A stretch of 64,000 nucleotides of DNA from Bacteroidales bacterium UBA5197. GTDB taxonomy: Bacteria; Bacteroidota; Bacteroidia; Bacteroidales; Lentimicrobiaceae. Location: assembly GCA_002412885.1 (NCBI GenBank), contig DHVX01000071.1:70747-134746 (forward strand), read 5' to 3'. The notes beneath the pieces are model-generated. The model had not been told where the DNA came from. It did no database searches and saw only the letters and a program-made list of their open reading frames with translations. Below, piece by piece: positions 8,327 to 17,458 of the stretch. Each line of letters opens with the position of its first letter. Within the stretch, counting starts at the first letter, position 1. The position numbers and the translations under genes were made by a program.

Positions 8327-8878
8327 ATGAAACGAATTCATTTATCAGTACTGACTTTTTTAATTATTGGTTTGCTCGCTTGTGGACCACAAACGCAGAA
8401 TAAAACAGCTGAAGAGCTGGAAAATGGCTGGTTACTTCTCAATGAAAGCAGCTATTCAATTCAATATCCGGAAAACTGGGAATTGGATAAATCCGGAAAG
8501 ATGGGACTGAGTTTAATTCTCCTTACGAATCTGTCCTCTGAACAAGACCAATTCAGAGATAATGTTAATTTGCTTATTCAGGACTTACGAGGGCAGGACA
8601 TTAACCTTGACAAGTATGTTGAAATTTCGGAAGGACAAATAAAAACATTGATCAACAACAGCAATATTATTGAAAGCAATAGATTGAATGAAAACGGATC
8701 TGAATTCCAGAAAATTATCTATACTGGTGACCTCGGCGTTTACAAGCTCAAGTTCGAACAGTATTATTGGATTAAAAACGAAAAGGCTTATGTTTTAACT
8801 TTGACTTGCGAACTTGATCAATTTGAGATATACAAAGTGACCGGAGAAAAGATACTGAATAGTTTCAGACTTAAATAA
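8327..8878 (+). CDS. Lipoprotein of PsbP/DcrB-like fold
   Basis: A 183 residue lipoprotein (hydrophobic segment then LLAC, Cys19). The mature part begins with YSIQYPENWELDKS, the signature opening of PsbP/DcrB-like domains (proteins earlier grouped as DUF1795), and continues with alternating strands to a C-terminal helix ILNSFRLK. In other bacteria such proteins are periplasmic or membrane-anchored with unclear roles. No partner gene is obvious apart from the lipoprotein gene just upstream. Confidence 0.7.
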   Translation: MKRIHLSVLTFLIIGLLACGPQTQNKTAEELENGWLLLNESSYSIQYPENWELDKSGKMGLSLILLTNLSSEQDQFRDNVNLLIQDLRGQDINLDKYVEISEGQIKTLINNSNIIESNRLNENGSEFQKIIYTGDLGVYKLKFEQYYWIKNEKAYVLTLTCELDQFEIYKVTGEKILNSFRLK

Positions 8879-9251
8879 AAACCAAAACAAACTCTGATTC
8901 ACTACAGGAAAAATATATTTTCAAAAGTGCCCTGCCTACGCCTGGGACTCAACCCTTTACAAACCCACACAAACAATTTATTCAAACATTGACAGACACA
9001 TTAAAAATGAAGTTCGGAGCAACACAAATTATTATTGAGGATGTAAGCAATGAAAGAAACTAAACTCTAAAAGCGGTTCTCAACAAATAATACATCTGTT
9101 TAGCAGCCATTTATCTTCGATGAGCCAACCCGATAGTCAGAGGATGATCTAAGCTTCCGTTTCTCGGTATTACAAATTCAGCTTAGCTAAAGGATTCAGG
9201 ATTGGTTATCAAAGAATGAAAAAGAAATAACTTTGCGTTTAAGACACAGAC
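8879..9251. other. Gene-free spacer
   Basis: No credible full gene is seen. An 18 codon frame at 9007-9063 begins MKFGATQIIIEDV, which looks like the opening strand of a VOC/glyoxalase protein but stops at once. It may be a remnant or chance. A possible promoter for the DoxX gene lies at 9202-9235. Confidence 0.55.
9202..9235 (+). promoter_or_regulatory. Putative promoter TTG-N23-TAACTTTG
   Basis: TTG at 9202-9204 and TAACTTTG at 9228-9235, 17 bases before the ATG at 9252. The spacer is longer than the usual 19-21. Confidence 0.45.
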
Positions 9252-9710
9252 ATGAAAACAATTTACAATTTTTTCTCACTCATTATTGGCTCATCCAATG
9301 ATTACAAATCCCTTATTCCCCGTTTGATTGTTGGATTGGTATTTTTATCGGAAGGAATTCAGAAATTTCTTTTCCCTGATCTTGTTGGTGCAGGCCGGTT
9401 TACGAAAATTGGTTTCGAAAATGCTGAATTTTTAGCCACTTTTGTCGCCACTTTCGAAATAATATGTGGCATCATGTTGCTTTTTGGCTTGATTACCCGT
9501 TTATCATCGCTTCCATTGCTCATCATTATGGCAACAGCCATAGTAACCACCAAAATCCCTAAACTTATCAATGATAGATTCTGGACAATGGCCCACGATT
9601 CCAGAACCGATTTTGCCATGACTTTGCTACTGATTTACCTGATTATTTATGGAGCCGGTAAGCTTTCTATGGATTCAGTAATCCGAAAAAACATTAGAAA
9701 TGCGGAATAA
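9252..9710 (+). CDS. DoxX family integral membrane protein
   Basis: A 152 residue membrane protein with four hydrophobic segments. It carries the DoxX signature near the first helix (RLIVGLVFLSEGIQKFLFP, about residues 25-43) and a conserved FATFEIICGIMLLFGL-type second helix. DoxX proteins are small inner-membrane proteins linked in some organisms to thiosulfate or quinone redox chemistry, but most have no assigned role. A DsrE-like gene follows 75 bases later. Both families are often sulfur-associated, which is suggestive only. Confidence 0.85.
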   Translation: MKTIYNFFSLIIGSSNDYKSLIPRLIVGLVFLSEGIQKFLFPDLVGAGRFTKIGFENAEFLATFVATFEIICGIMLLFGLITRLSSLPLLIIMATAIVTTKIPKLINDRFWTMAHDSRTDFAMTLLLIYLIIYGAGKLSMDSVIRKNIRNAE

Positions 9711-9761
9711 CTCAGGATCAAAGTTGAATTCCCGATTTCACTGATCTGGCTTTGGAATTTG

Positions 9762-9769
9762 TATATTTG
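9762..9769 (+). promoter_or_regulatory. Putative -7 box TATATTTG
   Basis: TATATTTG lies 15 bases before the ATG at 9785. It fits the TAnnTTTG box, but no TTG sits at the expected upstream distance. Confidence 0.4.
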
Positions 9770-9784
9770 TAAAAATTAAAAAAT

Positions 9785-10105
9785 ATGAAAATCGGAATTA
9801 TAATCGAAACCTCGGAGTTGGAAAAGTCGTGGAATGCTTTTCGGTTTGCCGTTACGGCAAAGAAGCAGGGACACGAGGTGAAGGTATTTCTAATGGGTGA
9901 AGCCGTTGAATGTGAAGGCCTGATTGATGAAAAATACAATGTTGACGAGCAATTGAAAAGCTTTGTTAACATTGGCGGCGAAATACTTGCTTGTGGCACT
10001 TGCTTAAAATCGAGACAACTCAACGAAACTGAAGCATGTCCAATATCTACGATGGTTGATTGTGTAAATATGGTTGTCTGGGCAGACAAGACGGTGACTT
10101 TTTAA
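9785..10105 (+). CDS. DsrE family protein
   Basis: A 106 residue cytosolic protein of the DsrE/DsrF/YchN fold. It opens with KIGIIIETSELEKSWNAFRF, then KKQGHEVKVFLMGEAVE, and has the conserved ACGTC motif (Cys70, Cys73) followed by Cys85. In the family a cysteine in this position carries sulfur as a persulfide in transfer reactions, but many members are of unknown role. It follows a DoxX gene on the same strand. Confidence 0.85.
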   Translation: MKIGIIIETSELEKSWNAFRFAVTAKKQGHEVKVFLMGEAVECEGLIDEKYNVDEQLKSFVNIGGEILACGTCLKSRQLNETEACPISTMVDCVNMVVWADKTVTF

Positions 10106-10250
10106 GCAAATTCAAAACATTGTGAGCGGGTTTGAAGGAGATGTGAACATTCTTAAATGGATTGTTTTTTTTTACCTCTCTGATTCAACTAAGCCATCAT
10201 CCAGGACTGCCTGAATGCATGGCCGGCAGACTCACAACATCGCTCTGTGG

Positions 10251-13200
10251 TTAATTATTCACAATCAGTAACTTCCTGATTAACAAATGATTTCCCACAT
10301 TTATCCTCAAAAGGTAAAGTCCCGGTTTAAATTGCTTCACATTAAAAACATACGACGATAAATTACCTGTTGCATCCTCTGCTGACATAAGTGTTCTTCC
10401 CTGCAAATCAGTCAACTCCACCTTGTGAATGATGGTTTCGTTGATCAGCGGTTTAACCACAAACCACTCACTTGTTGGGTTAGGATAAAAAATTACTTCG
10501 GTAGCTGCAGATTGTTCAGGTATCCCGTAAGAGCAATTGGAGAAGGTAAACGCGATATTGAAATCCTGTCTGGATATACACCCGGTGTAGATATCGGCTA
10601 CTTTCACCCACATCTCGCGGTAATCAAACGAAATTCCCGATGCAATCTGCACCGTAGAATCGGCAAGTGAACCGTTCGACCACAAATAATCAACATTCTG
10701 AGTTCCGGGCTTCACAACCACAGTGTCGAAGACACATGCCATAATGGTGTTGTCAATAATCTGAAAACCGGAAGCAATAATATTCAGAACCGGAAGCGGA
10801 TTTACAGTTACCTGCACATCGCGCTGAATGGTTGAAAAGCCGTCGCCTACCACAAGTTGATAAGAAGTTGAAGCGGAGGGAGAAACCTCAAATTGCTGTT
10901 GTGATGACAGCAGCAATCCGTTTTCAAACCACTGGCAAGTATATGTTGAAGTAAGTCCTCCAAAAGGCAGAGCATACAATGTTGCAGCTGATCCCATACA
11001 AATGGTATCAGGATCAGCCAAAGGAGATGCGCCAAGAATACCACCCTGAGTATTGACAATCATCTGAGCGGGCAAGCTGACGCATCCGTTTTCATCGGTA
11101 ACTGTCAGTGTGAAAAAATTGGTAGTGTATAACGGCTTTGTAAAAGGATTCTGAACAAATGCATTTACCAAGGAATCGGCAGGATGCCAAGACCATGTGA
11201 TATTACCGCCATGATTGCAGTTTCCTGAAAGCTGAACAGGTACGCTAAGCTGGGTGTATAGATCGGGGCCGGCATCGGCTAAAGGCAAAGGATAAACAAC
11301 AATATCAACCGATGCCTGCATAACTGAGATCCCATCAAAAACCGCCACAACATAATGTGTACTTTCTCCAGGGATAACATAGGGACTTTGAAGATAACTA
11401 AAAACCACTCCATCATTGTACCAGGTGTACTGGTATGTACCTTCTCCGCCAAAAGCCTGCGCCGTCAATGTTGTTCCGTTGCCCTGGCAAAAAGCGTACT
11501 CCGATGCTGAAGCCTTCAACACCAGCGGACTTCCCTGAACTTCAACAAGCACTTCATCGCTTGCCTGACATTCGGTGACTGCATCCATGGCATAAAGGGT
11601 AAACAGGCTTGTGTATTCCAAAGGCAGGGTTTGTGGCTGAAGCACTCCCGCGTTCAAAAGCAGTGCTTCAGGCTGCCAGTTAACGATGGCAGGGTTGGCA
11701 ATGCCCGACACAGTGCCCATGAGAAAAATCTGTACACCAAACATTACTGTAGTATCATTACCGGCATTTACTGCAGGCAATGGAGCTATTGCAATAGTAA
11801 GCGGAGTTGAGGTTGGTCCGTTTCCACAATCGCTTGACGCGGAAACAGCAAGTTGTACATTGCCTGAAAAACCTGCATTCCAGCTGATATTTACAGTGTT
11901 TAATGCAGGTGAAAGCACACCGGCTGATGATGGAGAAATCGTCCAGTTATATCCATTTGCTCCGGCAATTGGCAGTGTAGTATAGGAAGTTGAGGAACCG
12001 CCCTGGCAAAAAGACTCAGGGCCAAATGGCTGAGATGGTTGCAGTGGAAGCGGAAGAATTTCAACACTCAGCGGCGATGACCACACAGAAGTGCCACACT
12101 CATTTACGCCCCTTACCCTTATACCAGCTGTTCCTGAAAATGAAGCTGACCACGAAACGGTAACCTGCTGCCCCTGACCGTTTACAAGACCGGCGGTTGG
12201 AGGTATAATTTCCCATTGGTAATGGGTAGCAAAAGCAGATCCCGATGAATAATACTGTGTGAGCCCTGCTCCCTGACACAACTGCACCGGGCCAATGGGA
12301 ATTCCGGTCTCCTTGGGCAGAGGGTTGACATTAACAGCAAATGGCGGAGATGGTTGGCCGATACCGCAATCGTTCACACCCCTTACCTGAATATGAGCGA
12401 TTCCGATAAAATTATCAACCCAGTTTACCATAGCAGAAGTAGTGCTTCCGTTGATTACACCTGCAGAGGCGGGATGCAGCGTCCATTGATAAGAAGAGGT
12501 AAACTGCAATTGGCTTGTGGTGTAAACTGTATTGGGAGGATTCTCGCATAGCGAACTGTTCCCTGAAATCTGGCCAGCATTTGGCGGAAGCGTATAAATT
12601 ACAACCTGTGTAGAATAGAAAACCTGCGGACAGGCAGCCGACGGAGGAATTGTATTGGTAACTGTATAGGTCCCGGGTGCAGAAGCTTCCAGGTTTATTT
12701 CTCCGGTAAAAATGCTTACAAATACCAACCCGTTCGGAGATGATGTGAAAGTTCCGGCCGATGAACCCGGAGGGAATACCGGCGTTGGATTGGGAGCCGA
12801 AACACAATATCCGGGCAAAGGATATCCGAAAAGCGCAGAAGGTGAGGTTCCAACTGTAAGCACAATACTGGCTGTATCCGGACAAGCACCGGTGGTATAA
12901 TGGGTTACAGTATATGTACCGGGAGCGCTGATGCCAAGGTTGATATTTCCTGTGGAAGGATTAATTGAGAGGCCGGGAGGAGTTGATGTATATAGCCCGC
13001 CGGGAAAACTTGCAGTTGGATTTCCTGAAAAACCGCTTTGGCAGAGTGTGGACGAACCATAGGAAAAGGATGCATTATCCTGAGGAATAACGGTTACAAT
13101 TACATCGTCGGTATAAGCCTGCCCGCCGCAAAGATTCACCACAGCAGTATAAACAGTGGTAACGGACGGTGTTACAATCAGTTCAGGACCATATCCCACA

Positions 13201-13994
13201 ATTGTTCCGTTGGGATATCCATTTACATACCACTTGATGCCACTGGGCACAAACCGTGTGCTTTCATTGGTGACTGTCCATTGCGTGGAATTACGGCCGG
13301 TAGCTGTAAATGCAACGGTTCCGTTGCTGTTGTGCACTCCCTGCGTAGCTGTTCCGCCAGCCCAGCTCGGGCAATTGGGTTTATTGGTAAGGTGATTTTC
13401 AACAACACTGCTTTGTTCATTCAACACAATCTGAAAAGTTCCGCGGGTTGATGTGCAGCTGAACATCGGGCTCTCATACCAGTAAACAATCAGCTTTCTG
13501 TTGGGTGCTGTACCGATGGTTTTGTAAAAAACATAAGGGGGACCGAACGAAGAAGCTACCCCCGGATGCCAATCCTGCCAGGGAGCCATAATACAGTTTT
13601 TTGGAACTGATGAGTTGGTACTCGGTATAGGAGCTGATGTATAGGTTGTCCATGAAGAGTTGGTGGAAAAACCAACCCAGCCGTTTGAACCAATATAAAA
13701 GTTTGTATAATTCTGATTGAAAAAACAGAACTGAAACCCAATGGAGAAAGGTCCTGCAATCTGATCATCCTGATTGCCGCCAAACGTCACAGGAGTGCCG
13801 CCTGTGTATGTTTCCGGCTGATAGGGATAGACTTCGAAACTATAACTGTCGGTTCCATAGCCACCGGTAGCCACAGCAAACATGGTTACGGTTTCGCCCT
13901 GACAAATGGTATGGTCAGGACCTGCGTTGATTTGTGCAGAAATGCCCTGTACGAATAGCAGGGAAAACAAAAAGAGATAGAGCAGTCGTTTCAT
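10251..13994 (-). CDS. Large multi-domain surface protein, Ig/PKD-like repeats, T9SS cargo
   Basis: A 1247 residue exported protein. The signal peptide ends near residue 20 (QGISAQ). An N-terminal aromatic, beta-rich domain (about 25-260) contains IGFQFCFFNQNYTNFYIGSN-like sequence. Short CQG-type linkers and PKD-like repeats follow. Three consecutive modules of about 90 residues in the middle share the spacer PLP, a C-Q-G motif, a Y-x-W-x-I core and a VRGVNxCG-like strand. A FDYREMWVKV module then precedes the type A sorting domain (FYPNPTSEWFVVKP to LLIRKLLIVNN). The ATG at 13994 is chosen over a TTG at 14006 because it sits directly before the signal peptide. It is probably an adhesin or matrix protein. 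It is paralogous to the protein at 14460-16982. Confidence 0.85.
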   Translation of the reverse strand: MKRLLYLFLFSLLFVQGISAQINAGPDHTICQGETVTMFAVATGGYGTDSYSFEVYPYQPETYTGGTPVTFGGNQDDQIAGPFSIGFQFCFFNQNYTNFYIGSNGWVGFSTNSSWTTYTSAPIPSTNSSVPKNCIMAPWQDWHPGVASSFGPPYVFYKTIGTAPNRKLIVYWYESPMFSCTSTRGTFQIVLNEQSSVVENHLTNKPNCPSWAGGTATQGVHNSNGTVAFTATGRNSTQWTVTNESTRFVPSGIKWYVNGYPNGTIVGYGPELIVTPSVTTVYTAVVNLCGGQAYTDDVIVTVIPQDNASFSYGSSTLCQSGFSGNPTASFPGGLYTSTPPGLSINPSTGNINLGISAPGTYTVTHYTTGACPDTASIVLTVGTSPSALFGYPLPGYCVSAPNPTPVFPPGSSAGTFTSSPNGLVFVSIFTGEINLEASAPGTYTVTNTIPPSAACPQVFYSTQVVIYTLPPNAGQISGNSSLCENPPNTVYTTSQLQFTSSYQWTLHPASAGVINGSTTSAMVNWVDNFIGIAHIQVRGVNDCGIGQPSPPFAVNVNPLPKETGIPIGPVQLCQGAGLTQYYSSGSAFATHYQWEIIPPTAGLVNGQGQQVTVSWSASFSGTAGIRVRGVNECGTSVWSSPLSVEILPLPLQPSQPFGPESFCQGGSSTSYTTLPIAGANGYNWTISPSSAGVLSPALNTVNISWNAGFSGNVQLAVSASSDCGNGPTSTPLTIAIAPLPAVNAGNDTTVMFGVQIFLMGTVSGIANPAIVNWQPEALLLNAGVLQPQTLPLEYTSLFTLYAMDAVTECQASDEVLVEVQGSPLVLKASASEYAFCQGNGTTLTAQAFGGEGTYQYTWYNDGVVFSYLQSPYVIPGESTHYVVAVFDGISVMQASVDIVVYPLPLADAGPDLYTQLSVPVQLSGNCNHGGNITWSWHPADSLVNAFVQNPFTKPLYTTNFFTLTVTDENGCVSLPAQMIVNTQGGILGASPLADPDTICMGSAATLYALPFGGLTSTYTCQWFENGLLLSSQQQFEVSPSASTSYQLVVGDGFSTIQRDVQVTVNPLPVLNIIASGFQIIDNTIMACVFDTVVVKPGTQNVDYLWSNGSLADSTVQIASGISFDYREMWVKVADIYTGCISRQDFNIAFTFSNCSYGIPEQSAATEVIFYPNPTSEWFVVKPLINETIIHKVELTDLQGRTLMSAEDATGNLSSYVFNVKQFKPGLYLLRINVGNHLLIRKLLIVNN

Positions 13995-14021
13995 AAATTC
14001 CCCCAACTGCCGGCCAATCTA

Positions 14022-14447
14022 TCAGCCTTGTGATTTGTACTGATCCAGCGGAATTAAGGTGCCATCAATATCAAACAGGCCGATTTCAAGAAACCGGAGT
14101 ATTTTAAGTACATAATTATTGTCTGGGGGATAATGAAATCGTATGCTGCATTCAAATGAACTGTCCTTCTTCTTTTTGTAATCAAAAACCATCGTTTCAG
14201 GCATCGATGCTGCCGTCTCCGACATAAGCTTCACCTGATCCGCATCAGCATACAAGCGAAACTTGGTATAGTAGGAATCTTTATGTTTATAGCAAATTTG
14301 CGAACTGTCGCTGAAAACTGCAGTCAACTGTGCAACAGCATTCTCAGGCATCAATAAACAGGTAAAAAGAAGAGCAGTGCTAAGAACCAATTTTAAAAAC
14401 AAACCTGTTAACCGGGCTATCGATGATTTCTTCTCAAAATTGTCCAT
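14022..14447 (-). CDS. Hypothetical secreted protein between two T9SS genes
   Basis: A 141 residue protein with an N-terminal hydrophobic segment (about 18-40) ending in AVAQ, so probably exported. The mature part of about 100 residues contains one Cys and a FDYKKKKDSSFECSIRFHYPP strand region, and I recognise no family. It lies 12 bases downstream of one large T9SS gene and 27 bases upstream of the other, so all three are probably one transcript. It lacks a sorting domain. A periplasmic helper for its neighbours is possible but not shown by the sequence. Confidence 0.65.
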   Translation of the reverse strand: MDNFEKKSSIARLTGLFLKLVLSTALLFTCLLMPENAVAQLTAVFSDSSQICYKHKDSYYTKFRLYADADQVKLMSETAASMPETMVFDYKKKKDSSFECSIRFHYPPDNNYVLKILRFLEIGLFDIDGTLIPLDQYKSQG

Positions 14448-14459
14448 AGATGATATTCG

Positions 14460-16982
14460 TTAAGTTTTAACAAATTTACTTACAACCACGCCCTTTGGTG
14501 AGGTTATCCTGATAAAATAAGTTCCTGAAGAAAAACCGTCCAGACTCAGAGAATGGTTTGTAATTCCTGAAACGCTCTTTCTAATGTATTTTTCAACCAG
14601 CAATCTGCCACTAAGGTCGGTCAACTGAACCTCAAAATCATCCGAAGGTCCATCAATGGATATATTTACAAAATCCTTTGCCGGATTTGGAAATATCTTA
14701 ACCAGACCCGACAATGGAATTTCATCGGTACCATAACTGCAGGCAGAGAATGTGAATGCAATAAAAGCAGTATCGTAATTCCGGCAGGCTGTAAGGGGGT
14801 TGGTTACCCTAACCCAATATTCGCGGTAGTCGAAACTGATTCCGGAAGCAAGTGTCATTAGCTCGCGTTGCGAGGAACCGTTGCTCCAGAGGTATTCTGC
14901 GCCAGGATTACCTGCATCAAGCACAATGGTATCGAAAACACATATGGTTATTACTCCATCTTGCACAATAAATTCAGGTTTGATCAGGTTAACTACGGGC
15001 AATGGATTCACTAAAACCACCACATCCCGCTCAACGGTATTAAAGGCATCAAAAACTGTCAGGCTGTAAGTGGTTGTACTTTGGGGAGATACATTCAGAC
15101 TTGCTTCGGTGGATATTTCTGTATCTCCGATTTTCCAGGAATAAAAGTATGTTGGAAAATTTCCTCCACTTGGAAGCGCAGTAATCAGACTGGTGTCACC
15201 AAGACAAATGGCATTGGGGGTTGCAATCGGATGAGCAGCCAGAGCACCGCCCGTAACATTAACAATAATATAATCAGGTTGGCTTACACAACCATTTCCA
15301 TCGGTAACCACAAGGCTGAATTGATTTGGCGTATGCAGCTTTCGGGTTGTTGGGCTTTGAATATTGGGATTCCACAACGAATCGGAAGGCTGCCAGGCAT
15401 AAGAATAGGGTGGCAAACCTGAAACCGTGCTGCCCTGCAATTGAATGAAAGTTCCGTGATTAATCGTTAAATCATCTCCGGCATTGGCAACTGGCAAGGG
15501 ATTAACAACCACAGTTACCTGAGATGATACAGGATTGTAGCCATCGTTTACCAATACAGTATATGTGGTGGTAGTTGTTGGCTCAACCAGGGGATTTTGC
15601 AAGGTAGAAGTCCATCCGCCAGGAGCTGACCACGCATAAGTGTAGGGTTGTTGCACATTTCCGCCGAAAGCATTTACCTGAAGCAGGGCCGATTGTCCGA
15701 CACAAATTTCACCGGGGCTGGCTGAAGCAGACGCAGCAAGCGCATCGCCCACAAATAGAGTAGCGGCTGGCGACTGACTTGAAGGGGGGCAATCACCACT
15801 TACCACACACCTGAACTGATATTGCCCCATTTCGAAAATGGCCGGGCTTACTGTGAGTGTATTGGTGTTGGTTCCGGTGTAAGGCGAGCCTTCGCTGAGG
15901 TATTGCCAGAACGCGGTTGAATTTTGCCTGTATTGCCACCTGAAACTTGTATCGCCAATTGCCTCAACCTGAAACACTGCTGCTCCGCCAATAGGAACCA
16001 TCTGATCTTCAGGCCCTGAAAGAATGGCAGGAAGAGGATCCAGCTCCACCGTAAAGTACTTGCCGTGAATATTTGAATTGTTGCCACAAAGGTCGGTTAC
16101 ACTTCCTACCAGCCGAAGCTCATACTGACCACTTTCATACATGGGAGGGTAAAAACCGATGGTAAAAAACTTCTCCTGTTCTCCACCTGCCTGACATCCG
16201 GCACCGTTTACACTTCCAATAATATGTTCAGTTCCATCGGGACCAACCAATAAAAAATCGGAGGGAGCTACTGAAAGGCAGAGAATATTCTCATTAAACA
16301 CGAAAGAAAGTTCTGTAGCACCTGAGCATCCGATATTTGTTTCTACATTTGAAATGGTGGCAGGAACATCGTCAAAAATATCAGCAGTTGAAGCGCTGAA
16401 GTCAAGTGTGTAACCACTTTGTGTCTGGGTCCAGTTGCTTACACAAAGTACATAGGTGTCGCCGGCATTTACAGGCAGATCTGCGTTCCACTTATTGGTT
16501 GGCCCGCCACCATTGCAATGCTTCGTGCCTCCGTTTGCGCTGCTTATTCCGGTAGTGCCCTGATAACCACCCCCTCCTGCTGCATTACAACTGGCTTGCA
16601 TAAAAATAGCATTGTTGTAAATATCACTGCACTCCATGGTGTTCATATTAAAAACAGCCCAATCATAATCGTCAGACGAAGAAACCGGTGTAATTACAAA
16701 TCTGAGTAATCCACTGGTTTTAACTGAAATAACATACCAAACCGAATTCTTTTCTCCATCCATACAACTCCTCGGACATGTCTGGCTTGGGTTAATTTCG
16801 TTGGGATAGTTACCGGTACCCTGGAATGACAGAGGCTGTACATACTGATATGTACAAACCGGAATTGCCCCAAGGCAATCCTGAACAGTTGGCACCTGAG
16901 CATAGGATGAAACAACGGAAACAACCAATGCCAATAAAACAAATGACTTTGCAAAGAGAATTTTTAAAACTGGAAACTTCAT
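14460..16982 (-). CDS. Large surface protein, Ig/PKD-like repeats, T9SS cargo
   Basis: An 840 residue exported protein with a signal peptide to about residue 28 (VVSSYAQ). An N-terminal domain of about 170 residues contains NSVWYVISVKTSGLLRFVI and SDDYDWAVFNM, a beta-sandwich motif common in large Bacteroidota surface proteins. An Ig-like domain near 215-310, PKD-like modules from about 320 to 660, and a FDYREYWVRV module follow. The type A sorting domain is KIFPNPAKDFVNIS to VVSKFVKT. The last 350 or so residues are clearly similar to the protein encoded at 10251-13994, indicating tandem duplication. It is the first gene of a three-gene minus-strand operon. Confidence 0.87.
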   Translation of the reverse strand: MKFPVLKILFAKSFVLLALVVSVVSSYAQVPTVQDCLGAIPVCTYQYVQPLSFQGTGNYPNEINPSQTCPRSCMDGEKNSVWYVISVKTSGLLRFVITPVSSSDDYDWAVFNMNTMECSDIYNNAIFMQASCNAAGGGGYQGTTGISSANGGTKHCNGGGPTNKWNADLPVNAGDTYVLCVSNWTQTQSGYTLDFSASTADIFDDVPATISNVETNIGCSGATELSFVFNENILCLSVAPSDFLLVGPDGTEHIIGSVNGAGCQAGGEQEKFFTIGFYPPMYESGQYELRLVGSVTDLCGNNSNIHGKYFTVELDPLPAILSGPEDQMVPIGGAAVFQVEAIGDTSFRWQYRQNSTAFWQYLSEGSPYTGTNTNTLTVSPAIFEMGQYQFRCVVSGDCPPSSQSPAATLFVGDALAASASASPGEICVGQSALLQVNAFGGNVQQPYTYAWSAPGGWTSTLQNPLVEPTTTTTYTVLVNDGYNPVSSQVTVVVNPLPVANAGDDLTINHGTFIQLQGSTVSGLPPYSYAWQPSDSLWNPNIQSPTTRKLHTPNQFSLVVTDGNGCVSQPDYIIVNVTGGALAAHPIATPNAICLGDTSLITALPSGGNFPTYFYSWKIGDTEISTEASLNVSPQSTTTYSLTVFDAFNTVERDVVVLVNPLPVVNLIKPEFIVQDGVITICVFDTIVLDAGNPGAEYLWSNGSSQRELMTLASGISFDYREYWVRVTNPLTACRNYDTAFIAFTFSACSYGTDEIPLSGLVKIFPNPAKDFVNISIDGPSDDFEVQLTDLSGRLLVEKYIRKSVSGITNHSLSLDGFSSGTYFIRITSPKGVVVSKFVKT

Positions 16983-17109
16983 TTCTGGATCTTTTTACCC
17001 TGTCCGACAAACCTTGAATAATCAGGGAGCAGACAGGATGAGTTATGGTAGCAGGTGTAAAAATAAACAAAAAATGATATCATCAAATTGATTTATGAAA
17101 AATATAAGA

Positions 17110-17311
17110 GAGGCCGGAGGCCGGAGGGAGGAAGCAGGAATTTCCAATATCTAATTTCTAATTTCTAATTTCCAATTTCCAATCCTCTAACCCTAACCTT
17201 AACCTAAACCTGAACCTCAACCTCAACCTCAACCTTAACCTCAACCTCAACCTTAACCTCAACCTCAACCTGAAGTCAGAAGTCAGAAGTATGAATTTCT
17301 AATTTCCAATG
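17110..17311. repeat. Compound short-tandem-repeat array, locus 1
   Basis: The order is GGCCGGA-type units, then AATTTCT/AATTTCC heptamers, then a long run of hexamers (CTCAAC and CTTAAC variants of TCAACC), then two GTCAGAA heptamers, then AATTTCTAATTTCC again. It lies between the divergent genes at 16982 and 17459. The same words recur at 19931-20082, 20911-21078 and 41722-41940. The rest of 16983-17458 holds no gene. Confidence 0.9.
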
Positions 17312-17458
17312 TCTATTCCTCTAAAAATATACCTCCAAATATTTGCCAGTTCATTAGAAATTATTCTATTTTTGAACAAAATTGAGTCACCCTGACAACA
17401 GGATTAATTATTCTTTATCGATAGCATAAGCAGATAACCATCTTCAAAACATTAAAGA

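Noticed and set aside
12415..12885. 156 codon frame inside the large T9SS gene
   Set aside because: Same strand but another frame of a strongly supported repeat-rich gene; no signal peptide or family features of its own.
14022..14447. Small secreted protein as a toxin or immunity protein
   Set aside because: Position between two surface proteins is suggestive, but no toxin or immunity motif is visible.
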